DNA of 64,000 nt from assembly GCA_030704615.1 (NCBI GenBank), contig CM060732.1, forward strand, positions 3,720,001 through 3,784,000. Direction: 5' to 3'. Source of the DNA: Takakia lepidozioides (Eukaryota > Streptophyta > Takakiopsida > Takakiales > Takakiaceae). Below, piece after piece: positions 21,126-32,630 of the stretch. Positions within the stretch are counted from its first letter, which is position 1, and each line of letters begins with the position of its first letter. The translations under genes were made by a program, and so were the position numbers. Below the pieces are notes generated by a model that was not told the origin of the DNA, ran no database searches, and saw nothing but the letters and a program-made list of their open reading frames with translations.

Positions 21126-24044
21126 CTTTGTTTTTGCATCTTCATCCTGGCATCGCTGGAAGCATGTCATTCTTAGGCATTGGTTGGATTTGTTTTCATT
21201 GTTGTTCCATGGCACTCCATACTTCCTAAACTTGTTTTGTTTTCATTGTTGTTCCACGATTGTTGCTATGGTGGTTGCGCTGCTCGTTGCCATTCTGGTT
21301 TTGGCACCGATGTTGGTTTTGACGATTTTGGGAATGACAGAGTGACGACGAGCCCGGCACGCTGGTGGTATCATCGACCGCTCCAACTCATCGCATGTTT
21401 GAATCGCCCAACTTGGGGCGAGAGGGCAAACTTCAACCTTTTGTTGGTGGACGGGAGGACCTGCAGCGAGGGCACGACAGAATAGACATTGGGGAGGTTG
21501 GTGCAGGCGGCATGGCAGGTGAAGGGCGTGAGGACGTGAGGACAGTAGATCCGGTAATGGAGGTTGTTGATGCACATGCAGTAGGGCCCGCCCACGCAAA
21601 GAAGAAGAAGAAAGCTAAGCACATGCAATCCCCGGCGAGAGAGCCGTCACGGGCTGCGGAAGGGGAGTGAGCAGTGCGCGCGAGGGTGTTCCTTCTCCTC
21701 AATCAAAGATGGTCGTCCTGGAGGGCTCCCTTGCTGCTAGCCCTAGTAAGAAACAGAAAACCCGTGAGAGGGCAAAAGAGAGGGCAAAAGAACAGGCGAG
21801 ACAGAAGGCTAGCCAGGAGGAAAGAGAAAAGGCCACTGAAGAGGCCAGGGGTGCCCAAATGACAGATGCCAATGTAAGCGAGGGACGCACAGAGACGGTG
21901 GATCCCTCCAAGACACCACAAAGAGGCAGTAACACACCGGTTACACCATCGCGGACAAGAGCAGCCCCCGCAATTACCCATACGGTGGAGAGTGGAGGAA
22001 AGGAAAGAACACCACAAAGAGCACGGATTGTGCAAGTTCGAGGTGAAGCCGGGGAGATGGCAGTAGAGACAGGGAGAGTGCTCGAGGTGGTTTTGCCGGT
22101 GGTTCACCATGTTGAGGAGGACGACACCGAGCTTTCTGACCAGGATGACATCCTCCTGGACATCCCCAGGCCCCCAAACCCGCAGCATACAGGCTGGATT
22201 TGGCGGTCCTGGTGGGCTGCCGGAAAACCCCTCTACAGCAGACGTCATGTCGGAGGCGGATATGAAGTTGGCCGCTGCCAAGATGTTGGAGGCAACCCAC
22301 AACAACATTGGCAGGGTGCTGGGGGGGCATGGTGTACCCGGCCAAGCTTCGAATTCCCCTTTGCCGCTTGGTGTCTTTGCAGGTGGTGAGACCTGCCCTC
22401 CCAGGCGATATCGACAAGCTGAAATTCTCTTTCCGGGATGGATATCGAATGGGGTCTGCTGCGTTTTACGTTTCCATTGAGAACGACCACGGAGCTTCCC
22501 GTGCCCACACTTCCGATGAGGTGGACAAATGGGGTCCCCATTGGCAAGGCCGAAATGAGGAGTTCGAGAGATCCATTGTTATTGATCCTCTTTTCCAGCA
22601 CTTGTCCGAGAAGATGTTTTACGTGTGGGACGACAATCATCGCCTCCTGGCATGGATGGAGCACATAGCCGAAGCCCACCCCAACGACCTCGATTGGCAT
22701 TTCGCCGTGGAGTGTGTTGTGCTGAAGGTTGCGGGGCCCAAAGATCGCAATCTTCTCAAAGCTGCAATGGCGGACATCAACTCGTAAAGTTACAATGCCT
22801 CTTGCTTTTGGACCCATCCGATTGTAAGTCATTTCATTGCGAATCCTCATATTGTTGTTGTAAATTCCCATTTCAGAATTGTTTGATGGAAATGTGGCAT
22901 TGCAGGGTGACTGAGAATGCCTTCATTGCCACCAACTTGTCCCATATGCTCTTCCGAGTGAAGGATGTCGGGAAGTAGGGGGTACAGGAGTTTGCCAATT
23001 CGCTCAGTGCCGACCTCCTGCGCAAGTCGGAGGCAAAGGCAGACAGAACCTGGTATAGGCTGAGCATGGACGCCATGGTGGACTACATATTTCGGGTAAA
23101 GCTCCTGACTGTTTTGTTGAGCTAATCTGTCTCTCCTCCCCCAATAGAAGAAAAAGTGTTGAGCAGGATCTCTAATCTTATGTGCGCATTTTTGACAGAC
23201 AAAAATTCAGCAGGATTTGGCACATGCGCGGAGGTTCTACATGGAGTCAGAGGAGAAGAATCTAACCCTCCCGGCACTCAAATCGTATCTCAAAGCTGCG
23301 GAGGTGAGGGCCCGCATAAAGTACAAGTCGCGGATGGTAAAGTACGTGGCCATAGCTGATCCCGCCCTTGGTGCCGACTTTCTGGTGGAGGTGGGGAAGC
23401 ACTACTCCCGCGCTCTGAAGCCCACGATGACATTGGAGAAGCTCCATCGTCTAGCCACATCCTGTGTGGATGGTGCAAAAAAAAGGTGATACATTCTTAA
23501 CCAAATTGTGGTGGCAACAACTCGTTTTTGTGGTGTTTGGCGCTTACGAATATGCTGGGTGGTTGGATCTGGAATGGTTTCCAAAGTACAAGGGACATGT
23601 GGAGCTTCCCCAAACCGGACAAACTGTCTGACCCCACATTCGACATGTGGATGAACCGCATGACATGGTGGTTTCAGGTACTTCCCCACGCTTTGTTTGG
23701 CGCTTCTACTCTTGTAGGGGGTGGATTCATTGTATTTTTTCAGCAATGGGATCTGATGGAGAATCTCCATAGGTGACGACGAATGCGCAAGAGCAGCTGG
23801 ACACACAAGCACATCAGTTCAAGATGGAGATTTCTCCTGCAGCAGAGAGCCTACACGACTATGTGACGAGGTACTTTCTGCTCTACAAAACCGACCTATT
23901 CTTTCGGGAGATACCACATGCCCGCCGGAGCCACGAGTTCACCGACCAGCCGAACGCGGACAAAGCAGCAATGCACCTTCTGTATAGGTACATACGCGAT
24001 GCCTTCCTTACAGTCCTTGCATTTTTCGCCGAATGTCCAGATCA

Positions 24045-24900
24045 GGGCTCCGAAAATGGCTAAGTCCCTAGGGTGGCTGGCCCTGAACTGGAAATTCGGC
24101 GCCATTCTTCCAGGTCAAGGCCATATGGGACAGCCATTTTCGGGCCGGACCAGGGAAAATGGCGCCGAATTTCCAGTCAGGGCTCCGAAAATGGGTAAGT
24201 CCCTAGGGTGGCTGGCCCTGAACTGGAAATTCGGCGCCATTTTTCCAGTTCTGGGCCCTATTGCCCTTGTGGGACTTAGCCATTTTCGGGCCGAACTTGG
24301 GAAAATGGCACCGAATTTCCAGTCAGGGCTCCGAAAATGGCTAAGTCCCTAGGGTGGCTGGCCCTGAACTGGAAATTCGGCGCCATTTTTCCAGTTCTGG
24401 GCCCTATTGCCCTTGTGGGACTTAGCCATTTTCGGGCCGGACCTGGGAAAATGGCGCCGAATTTCCAGTCAGGGCTCCGAAAATGGCTAAGTCCCTAGGG
24501 TGGCTGGCCCTGAACTGGAAATTCGGCGCCATTTTTCCAATTCTGGGCCCTATTGCCCTTGTGGGACTTAGCCATTTTCGGGCCGGACCTGGGAAAATGG
24601 CGCCGAATTTCCAGTCAGGGCTCCGAAAATGGCTAAGTCCCTAGGGTGGCTGGCCCTGAACTGGAAATTCGGCGCCATTTTTCCATTTCTAGGCCCTATT
24701 GCCGTTCTGGGACTTCGCCATCTTCGGGCCAAACCGGGAAAAATGGCGCCGAATTTCCAGTTCAGGGCTCCCAAGATGGCTAAGTCCCTAGGGTGGCAGT
24801 CACCGAAAACCGATATTCGGCGCCATTTTTCCATTTCTAGGCCCACTCAGATCCGCCCCAACCTGGGAAAATGGTGCCAAATTTGCAGTTCAGGGACCTC
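24045..24900 (-). repeat. 146-bp satellite array in an intron, right arm
   Basis: Units begin with CTCCGAAAATGG near 24050, 24184, 24331, 24477 and 24623 (spacing 134, 147, 146, 146), with a last diverged unit to 24900. Each unit carries the GGCGCC-centred half-sites. It mirrors 8925-9785. Confidence 0.8.
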
Positions 24901-27436
24901 ATTGTGTTTTTCATGAATGCAGGTACTGCAAGTTCTCCCTTTTGGAGAAAGGTCATCTGTCTTTCGAGCCACCATTCTTCCTGGCATGGAGGAACCTTGG
25001 GGCTGACTCCATGTACACTGACGATATTGTGAAGGAGTGGCATCTGGAACATTTGCGTGATTGCCCTTGGTATGTGGACCTTCCGCCTGGCATGCTCGAC
25101 CCATCCGAGTTTCAATTGAAGCTGGATGCTGAGGCCCGACGAAACCGGGCTCCGCTGCCTCCGCTGGGTGCAAAAGAGGCAAAAGCGCTTGCGAACTCCA
25201 GGAAAGCGGCAGAGCTTGCTCAGGCAGGAATTCAGGAGAAATTGAATGAGAAGAGTAAAGGCCAAAGGAAAAGGACAAGGAAACAGGTGAATGCAGTAAC
25301 ACCCAAAAAACAGAAAACCATCGGGGCATCGGAGCAGACGCAGGAGGGGACCCAAGAGAGTGACTCGGACGACGACTTTGTTCAAGGTCCTGCGACTGCT
25401 GTTGCTGCTACCCAGTCACCGGTCGTCCGGGTTCCCAAGTCAGTTCGGAGTGGAACTGGCTCTGCCAAGAAGTTGGCATTTGAGGGCGAGCCTACACGGC
25501 GGTATTCGGCGGTGACGTTTACGCACAGGCCAAAGCTAGAACCTCCAACCATCATCCAATGCGTCAATGAGAGCTTCCTTGACGCTCTCGCTGCCAGGGC
25601 GAAGAAGGTGGCACACAGCAAGTCTCTGGCGGAGCAGAAGGGGAAAACCAAGAAGAGGGCTGCCGGTACAGAGCCTAAAGACACCCCTGGTTTTGAAGCC
25701 ATGATGGAATTCTTCACGGCTGTGAGCACGGATTGCAAGAGCACTCGGGGGGGGGTTTGAGGTGGAGAGAGCTTGCGACATGATTCTCCTCGACATTCCA
25801 GATGGGGAGCTGCTGAGGGCCTGGATGGTGTGCCCACCTGGAACAGGTTTACTGAGGACTACTGGAAAGCCGGGTTTGGGCTGGCGGGGATGCTTCTGGA
25901 TGACGGTGGATGTGTGGTTGTCCTTGCCACAAGAGGGAAGACCACAGAGAATGCGGTGGCAAGGTGGACACCGAAAAGTGTCACCCCAGTCCTCCTCAGA
26001 AAATGGTTCTGCATCAATACACAGGGGTTGCGAACAGAGGGCCAAAGTGTAAGTTATCAATCTATTGCATTCACCTCATATTGTGGTATATCTAAACAAG
26101 ATCCCGGAGTTGATCCCTATTTTGTTGGATGTGCAGACATTGGTGTTTGAGGCATATTGCTTTGTGAAGAGAGGGTCTACGTTCAAATTCCGCAACGACG
26201 GTCGTCTTGTTGATGCCACTGTGGACCCTGTTACCTACGATGTCCTCTACAACTATGTGCCCCACTCCAGTATGCCGAAGGACACAAAGACAGGCAAACC
26301 GTGGCGGTACAGCCGGACCCAGAGCCCTGCTTTCATCCAAACCCTCATGGAGACGTGCTCGGATGTCTAAGGGCGGATTCTGGACCTCACATGCGGCACG
26401 GGTAAGCCTTCACGTGCTTAGTTTGTCCCCTGGCCCGATTGCAATTGCATGCCGCAAGCTATTAACCGCCCGCTTTGTTCCTCAGGTGCTTCAATGTGGG
26501 CAGGGACGTTGTCCGACAGGCATGTGTTCGCCTTCGAGCCAGATGCTGCCCTCCACAACTCGGAACTTGCAGCGGCTGAACGTTTGCCGAAAGAGGAAGA
26601 GGCATCCTCGGAGGATGAGGAAAAATCCGAGAAGGAGCAGGGGGAGGAACAAGTTGGGATCAAGGCCGAGGAGCCCCCGGTGTACGAGTGAGTGGTCGCA
26701 TTGTAAGTTGCCTCCAGATTTCGTGGGGCACCTCCCTTCGCTCTCTTATTACCCTTTCTGCTTCTGCTGGTATTGACATTCTTGAAGTGGATTTGTTCTT
26801 ACTGTAGGATGCCAAGTATGGCAGGAGGGACGTCTACACCGGAGTTCATGGGCAGGAGGAACGTGCCTTTTTTTGCCAGGGGGATTTCATGCCTAGTCCA
26901 GAAAGGGACTACATCCTTCCTACTTATGCTGCCCAGTTTGCTTCGGTGTCCATTAGGAGGTGTTCCGAACCCAGTCGTGTACAGCAGATTTTAGACGAGG
27001 CAAGCCTCAAGAAAATGAAGATGAGGGAGGAGGCAGCAGCTATTAGAGCCCGTCGGGCTCGTAGATTTGTGTTGGATTCTGCTGAGGAAAGTGGGGCAGA
27101 AGAGGCAAAAGATTCCCAGGAGGTGAGGTGGACAGTCCCCCAAGGAGAGGACGGCATTTTTGAGAGGCATACTGCAACCGATGCATCACAGAGCTCGGAG
27201 GATGGGGGGATGAGGGGGATGAGGAAGAAGGAGGGCCAAGTTCCTCGGAAGGTGTAGGAGAGTAGTTCCCATTCCTGCTATGACAGTTAGGACACACTTG
27301 TATAGACGTGGCTTGCCACCAAATTTGCAATAAAATGTTGCATTTCATTGCTATGACGAGTCCACATGACCCTATTTCCGTGCCTCCTAACCCTATTTCC
27401 GTGGACACAATTCGGCCCGCTCATGTTTTTTTTTTT

Positions 27437-27475
27437 CCGCTCATGCTCATGCCGCTCATGAAATAGCAGCCCCCC
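27437..27475 (-). repeat. Right terminal inverted repeat
   Basis: Inverted copy of the 6313 end, with six terminal Gs on its own strand against five on the left. Sequence outside (27476 on) belongs to a Ty3/gypsy retrotransposon gag region. Confidence 0.75.
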
Positions 27476-27499
27476 TTTCACTCGCATGAGGCGCTTGAT

Positions 27500-28170
27500 A
27501 AATGTAACCCAAGGGGTTACATAGGCTCAGGCAATCCAGTTCTGGTACGGGATATTGGACAAAAAGCTGAGGAGAAGGGTGTGGGATGCAACTCTCATAC
27601 AAGTGGCCCAACCCACCTTAGCGAATGTGTTTTTGCTGGCAGAGCGGATAGAGCTCAACATGGTGGAGGAACGAGTGGTCATGGTGGGATTTGCTAAGGA
27701 GGCACCACGGGGTAGTGGTGCTCCTACCCAGCCACTACCTCAACGTACTCAAGGCAACAATGGGGCTCAGGTGAAGCCCAGGGAAGGATAGAGAGGACCT
27801 CAGATGCAGGGGTCTCTCCCTTCATTTGTAAGCCAACAACGGGCGGATGTGGTGTGCTGGACATGTGGAGGACCTCATGTCAAGAAGGATTGCCCAGAGG
27901 GAGGTAATGGTTTGGCACCGGCACAGTTGCAGTGTGGGCATTATGGCAAGTACGGGCATGGAGAGGCCCAGTGCTATGGTTTGCATCCTGAGTTGCGCCC
28001 AGGCCAGTTCCAAGGGAACAATGGTGGCCGGGGGCGAGGTGGAGCAGCCCAGAGAGGACGAGGTGGCCAAGGGCAAGCTCAACATGGCCAGGGACGCAGA
28101 GGTCAGGGTGGTAACCAAGGCATGGCCAATCGGCTTCAGCAGCTAGAGCAGAGGCTCGCTCCATGGCCAC
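27500..28170 (+). pseudogene. Gag (C-terminal half) with zinc knuckles
   Basis: The frame includes ILDKKLRRRVWDATL and VFLLAERIELNMVEERV, typical of the end of the Ty3 capsid, then a TAG at 27790, then CWTCGGPHVKKDC (a CCHC knuckle one residue short) and CGHYGKYGHGEAQC, where Tyr replaces the second Cys. A Gly/Arg/Gln-rich nucleic-acid-binding tail follows (about 28017-28140). The N-terminal half is cut off by the MULE end. Confidence 0.7.
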
Positions 28171-28256
28171 AACTCAGGTGGTACCGGCTCCAAGGCCGGA
28201 TGGTCCACCTCCTGCTCCTGAGGGAGGAGACATGGGAGGCATGGGATTCTTGTGCG

Positions 28257-28375
28257 GGGCAGCACTACCACTAGTGAGGGATGCTACTACCACTAGTGAG
28301 GGGTGCCACTACCACTACCACTGTGGGTGGGGCACCACTACCACTATGTGCGGGGCAGGACTACCACTAGTGCAA
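28257..28375 (+). repeat. ACTAGTG / CCACTA short repeats in the gag-protease spacer
   Basis: Repeats of ACCACTAGTGAGG and CCACTACCACT. The same ACTAGTGG word is the main repeat of the 3' LTR (34132-34260). Confidence 0.7.
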
Positions 28376-28639
28376 GTGGAGTCAGCTGCGGTAGTGACTC
28401 GAGGAGCAGCACGAGTTCCTGAGCCACGGGGTGCGGAGGTGGAGTTGGATCCACAGCGTGGGGAGGCAAGCCGTCGGGCCAGGCTTCCTCAGTCATTCAC
28501 ATTGGCGGAGACAGTGTCGACGCTGTCCATGGCACCTAGTTCTCGCCCGACTGTTACCGAGGCGGAGGTTACTATGCCATTGGGGAGAGCTACATAGGCA
28601 GCACCACTACCTAGTGTTGCAAAGGCTACGGCAGCTAGT

Positions 28640-29353
28640 GTGCTGTTGGGGACGACCACATCTGTGTATCAGGCTCCATTGTTCTTAGCTACCATGATTG
28701 CGACACCGGGGGTAAGACCAGCTGAGGTGTTCAGGCTGGCAGCGACACTCTTTGAGAGTGGGGTGGTTACTTCATCTTTTGCGGAGATAGTGGGAGGTGT
28801 AGTGTCGAAGGGATTCTCGATTGTGAGGGTCAAGACTGCCACGGTGGCGCCATGGCAAGCTGCAGCTACCAGGTTGATGGAGCTGTCAGCTAGGCCAGCC
28901 ATTGAGCGCGCCATGGTGATACCTGGAGTTGTCATGTTAGACAACCAGGATGACATTTTCTGTTTGAGTGGACCGGCAGGCAAGAGGTACCGGCCACTGC
29001 GAGTCTTGTTGGACTCGGGAGCTCAGCCATTGATGTTGGGCAGAGCTACTATTGCAAGCTTGGGCCTCACGGAGGCGGATATGGAGCCGTGCCTTTTCCA
29101 GATACAGACATCTCTGGGAGGATCAGAGCAAGCTCGGGGCATGACACGGCGTGAGTTGGCTATCCGACTACAACCGGATCATCCTACAGATGGCTTAGTG
29201 ATGAGAGCCAAGGCCATTGTGATAGACGCGGTCTCGTACGATGTCCTTGTTGGTGGGGCAGTATTGTACCCCATGGGTTTCACCCTGGATTTTTGGGAGG
29301 AGTCAGCTTCCTATAGGCCTGGATGGCAGTTAGGGGAGGGCCGGCGTGTGTAG
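28640..29353 (+). CDS. Retrotransposon aspartic protease region
   Basis: An open frame of about 237 residues within the polyprotein. The protease active-site motif is VLLDSGAQPLMLG (about 29008), the D-S-G form usual for Ty3/gypsy proteases, preceded by RYRPL and followed about 65 residues on by YDVLVGGAVLYP, the second conserved block. A Gly/Val-rich region precedes it. It would cleave Gag-Pol. The frame ends in a TAG at 29351, after which the next coding block begins. Confidence 0.7.
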   Translation: MLLGTTTSVYQAPLFLATMIATPGVRPAEVFRLAATLFESGVVTSSFAEIVGGVVSKGFSIVRVKTATVAPWQAAATRLMELSARPAIERAMVIPGVVMLDNQDDIFCLSGPAGKRYRPLRVLLDSGAQPLMLGRATIASLGLTEADMEPCLFQIQTSLGGSEQARGMTRRELAIRLQPDHPTDGLVMRAKAIVIDAVSYDVLVGGAVLYPMGFTLDFWEESASYRPGWQLGEGRRV

Positions 29354-29515
29354 CTCCCTGTGACGTTTCTTTGGAGGAGTTGCGGTTGCCCAGCGAGGCA
29401 AGATGCCAACACTGGCAGCATTCACAGCTGCAGTGACTTGGCCTTCAGAGTTGTTGGATGACAACACTCATTCAAAGGATGTGTCACCTCCGGGAGAGTA
29501 GGATGACATGCATGC

Positions 29516-30364
29516 ATGGTTGCTCACACTCCATTGTGGGGTTCGAGCGAGGATTTGCAGCGGGTTGCTGATTGTCATATGCAACAAGCCTGGGTAGAGG
29601 CTTTTGTACCATCAGGAGAGGAGGAGAATTTGGGTATTGCACCAGGACCACCTCAGTTGTCACCATTGGACACCACACCGATTGTGTGGCAGTGTCCGGA
29701 TCAAGACATTTGTCTTCTGGACTTGTTTGGCAGGATCAGCACCGGGTTGGCTACTGTTCTATAGACAGGTGTATGAGTACGGCGGTACTTGTATGTGGAA
29801 AGGGATGAGACTGCACGACGCATCTCCCTACGTCATGTTGCTCAGTTGGTGCAGCAGTACCCTGAGTTGTTGCCGGTGTCTGCAGTTCGTGGATATCAAC
29901 AGGCCTTGCCAGCAGATATTTTGTTGCTGGGGGCACAGGATTTGGAGCGGGTTGGCTCCATTGATTTGGTAGTGGCAGGTTGGCCCTGCCAAGGGCATTC
30001 ATCAGCCGGGCATGGCAATGGATTGCGAGACTCGAGGTCGGGTCTGTTTTGGGAGATGGTGCGGGTTTTGCACCACTTACAGCTTCAGCAGGCTGTATCT
30101 CCAGCATACATCTTGGAGAATGTGCCACTGATGGGCGATTCTCGGGCCAGGGTGATGGCCAGTATGCATCAAGTCCGGTCGTGGCTTGAGTCAGCAGTGT
30201 TGTTGGATGCAGCTGCAGTGGGGTCACGGGCTCATCGTCCATGGTTATGGTGGACTAACTTGATGCCACCTGCACTGCTCAAGCGTGCATTTGATGGGTG
30301 CAGCGACCAACACACCTCACAGTTGATAGCAATTTGGACACAAGCAAACAGTCTCAGCGTGTGA
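29516..30364 (+). pseudogene. DNMT3/DRM-like cytosine-5 DNA methyltransferase inside the retrotransposon
   Basis: One reading frame interrupted by two stops (TAG 29762, TGA 29774). Motif I is LLDLFGRISTGLATVL (about 29715). Motif IV is GWPCQGHSSAG (29978 on), with the catalytic PCQ cysteine. Motif VI is ILENVPLMG (about 30111) with the conserved ENV. The motif VIII region is AVGSRAHRPWLWWTNL (about 30218), closely following the S-x-x-H-R-x-R-x-x-W-x-N pattern of DNMT3. The segment GLRDSRSGLFWEMVRVLHH also matches the DNMT3 layout between motifs IV and VI. No target-recognition PWWP or ADD domain is seen here. It would transfer methyl groups from AdoMet to cytosine C5. Both stops are explained by single C-to-T changes (CAG to TAG, CGA to TGA). 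It sits between protease and the lost RT, so it was part of the polyprotein. Confidence 0.75.
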
Positions 30365-31091
30365 GACACGATGACCGTTTGCCTTTGGCAGTGGTCAACA
30401 AGGTGGATCAACCATGAGCAGCACTACCTACACTGCTCAGCTTCCCAGGATCGCATGCTTTCCGGGATAGTGGACCTGGCCTGCTATGGGATGCTCAGTT
30501 GCAGCAGTTAGTGGAGCCTAATGCCAACGAGCGAGAGCGGGCTATGGGTTTTTCCACTGGGACCACGGTGGTGCCTTCTCTTTCTGAGGCATCATGTCGT
30601 CAGGTGTTGGGGCAAGCAATGGATCTAAATTGCTTGACCTAGATTATTAGTTTGGCTATGGCTGAGCAACGTAGAGTGCGTAGTGCACTTCCCTTGACGG
30701 TCTCTCTGCCTACCGAGACGGTACAGGCAGTGAGTGGGGGCGAGCCGGTAAGGACCACGGGAAGTAGACATCCATGGCACATGTGGGAGGTGCTCGAGGT
30801 TCAGAGGGAGTTGGCAGCCAAGGCGGCTGTGATGGATGAGGTTGGGGATTCTTCTCGGGTTGAGGAGGTCCTCAAAGATGAGATGATGGGGCAGGATGAG
30901 GCCTTGTCATTGACTGAGCAGGCAGGGATTACTACTCAAGAGGTTGCGGCATAGCAACCACGGGACGCGTCCTCCACCTCTAAGTCTGCTGGACTTAAGG
31001 TTGCAGTTACGAAGGGCAATTGGGAGCTTGACATTGGACCCATTGTCACTAGAGGAGAGAGACGACGTATACGGCGGTTCCTGAGGCTTAC
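30365..31091 (+). pseudogene. Pol linker; reverse transcriptase deleted
   Basis: The frame 30652-30954 and its continuation (NWELDIGPIVTRGERRRIRR near 31018) look like the polyprotein linker ahead of RT. It passes within a few codons into the RNase H/integrase boundary at 31092. The expected RT and RNase H core, usually more than 400 residues with a YxDD box, is absent. Confidence 0.55.
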
Positions 31092-32592
31092 ATGAATTGC
31101 TTTGTCTCTCGTGCTACGGTGGAGGAGCATAAGAGACATGTTCAGGTTGTGCATCGACCGGGTTTGGTCAATAGGGATGCGGATGGATTGAGTCGCAATC
31201 CATGCACAAGCCAGCAGGATGACACTGGAGCTCGGTGGCATGGTGAGACGGACGAGGAGATGGTGTCAGGATGGCATGCATCTGCCTTTTTGTGTATCTT
31301 GGCATCGGGAGGTCAGGTTGGACCTACAACAGAGATGACTAAAGACGAAGTGTCTGAGGCCCCTGAGGCTAGTGATGAGCTAGGTGGTGCCAAAGATATA
31401 CATGAGGATTCGGTTGTGTTAAACTACCTCCGCACTAGAGACATGGCAGCTAGTGTGACTGCCAAGGAGAGGGATCGGATCCTACAACGAGCCAAGAGGT
31501 TCAAGTGGGAGGAGATACACCTGCTTCGAGTGTGGGAGGATGGTCGGGTGAGAATCGTGCCTCACCCAACACAACGTGCACGGTTAGTGCGGCATGCCCA
31601 TGAGGAGTTGGGGCATTTTGGAGTGCGACGCACTCATAAATTACTGCAGGGGCGGTATTGGTGGCGTGGTATGCACACAGAGATGCAACAGTTCGTGGCT
31701 AGGTGCATGGTGTGAGACAGGGTGCGTGCTTCATTCAACGCCCCTACACCACAGTTGCATCCTGTACCCATCATGGGATTGGGCTACATGTGGAGTCTTG
31801 ACTTCGCAGGGCCTTTGCCACTGACGATGCGTCACCACATATATGTGTTGGTGATGGTGGAACGCTTCTCCAAGTGGATTGAGTTGGTTCCATTACCTGA
31901 CAAGGCTAGTGAGGGGGCTGCGTATGCATTCCTGGATCGTGTGCTTAGCCGATTCGGTGCTCCAGCTGAGGTACTCACGGACCAAGGGAGAGAATTCTTG
32001 GGGGAGTTTCAGGTTTTGTGTGATAAAGCCTTGATAGACCACCCAGGGTTGCACACGTTAGTGACGTCACGTCACGTCGGGCCTGACGCGACCAACTTTA
32101 CGTCAGTTTTGCCGAAAAATCAGTAAAATATGAATTAGGTGGAAAATATGCCACGTAGGTGGACACGTTGTATTCCAGACGACACCTTGGCAAGTGAATG
32201 AATTGTTTTATAAAATACTCCATCCGCCAATATTTATAAAATCATTATTGTGAAATTGGTGCGACCTCCAAATGGTGGTGGTCGCAGAATTTATCTTATT
32301 CTTTAATAGTTGCGACCACCAGCAGAGGGGTTGTCGCAGCATTTTTGTTTTTTAAAAATAGATGCGACCACCAGCAGGGGTGGTCACATTTTTTTCTTTT
32401 CTTAAACAGTTGCGACCACCACTACAGGTGGTCGCACAATTTTTATTTTATTTGTAATAGGTGCGACCACCATCAGGGGGGTGGTCGCAACACTTTTCTA
32501 TTTTTTAATATCTGCGACCACTAGCATGGGGGTGGTCGCAGCATTTTTCAGTTTTTTTAATAGGTGCAACCACCAGCAGGGGGGTGGTCACT

Positions 32593-32630
<38 letters not shown>

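Larger units (their letters stand above)
20883..27257 (+). pseudogene. ParB-like domain / permuted DNA methyltransferase gene, right-arm copy
   Basis: Mirror of the left-arm gene, read rightward from ATG 20883. Exon 1 shows a TAG where the left copy has CAG. The disordered region is at 21341-22330 and the ParB-like domain at about 22388-22787 (FYVWDDNHRLLAWMEH, D for G in the motif). A helical exon at 22880-23100 carries an in-frame TAG near 22977. Further exons are at 23217-23489 and 23528-23690 and at 23774-24005. The methyltransferase linker is at 24942-25760, motif IV DMILLDIPD at about 25778, and motif I ILDLTCGTG at about 26373, then an intron to 26485, then HVFAFEPD. Damage differs from the left arm: a G lost after motif IV, a CAA-to-TAA stop just before motif I, and a G lost near the C-terminal acidic tail. 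Between the two arms every exon is intact at least once, which implies an active parent. Confidence 0.65.
6313..27475. mobile_element. Giant Mutator-like (MULE) DNA transposon with ~7.7-kb inverted arms
   Basis: The element starts GGGGGCTGCTATTTCATGAG at 6313 and ends with the inverted copy of that sequence at 27475. The left copy goes on with a repeated CATGAGCGG motif, mirrored on the right. From each end inward about 7.6-7.8 kb are inverted copies of one another (6313-13893 and about 19673-27475). The central ~5.8 kb carries a transposase with a MULE-type catalytic region and a SWIM zinc finger. Each arm holds a ParB-like/methyltransferase gene transcribed toward the nearer end. No target duplication is visible: left flank CTAGCTACGT, right flank TTTCACTCGC. 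Either the element or its flank was rearranged, or the duplication has decayed. About 21.2 kb is very large for a MULE. Confidence 0.75.
19673..27475 (-). repeat. Right long inverted arm of the MULE
   Basis: Reverse-complement counterpart of 6313-13893. It is about 0.2 kb longer, mainly because its palindrome array (20000-20720) has more units than the left array (13140-13560). Confidence 0.8.

Noticed and set aside
29505-29520. GCATGCAT run as a regulatory RY element
   Set aside because: It lies inside retrotransposon coding sequence and such short words are common by chance.
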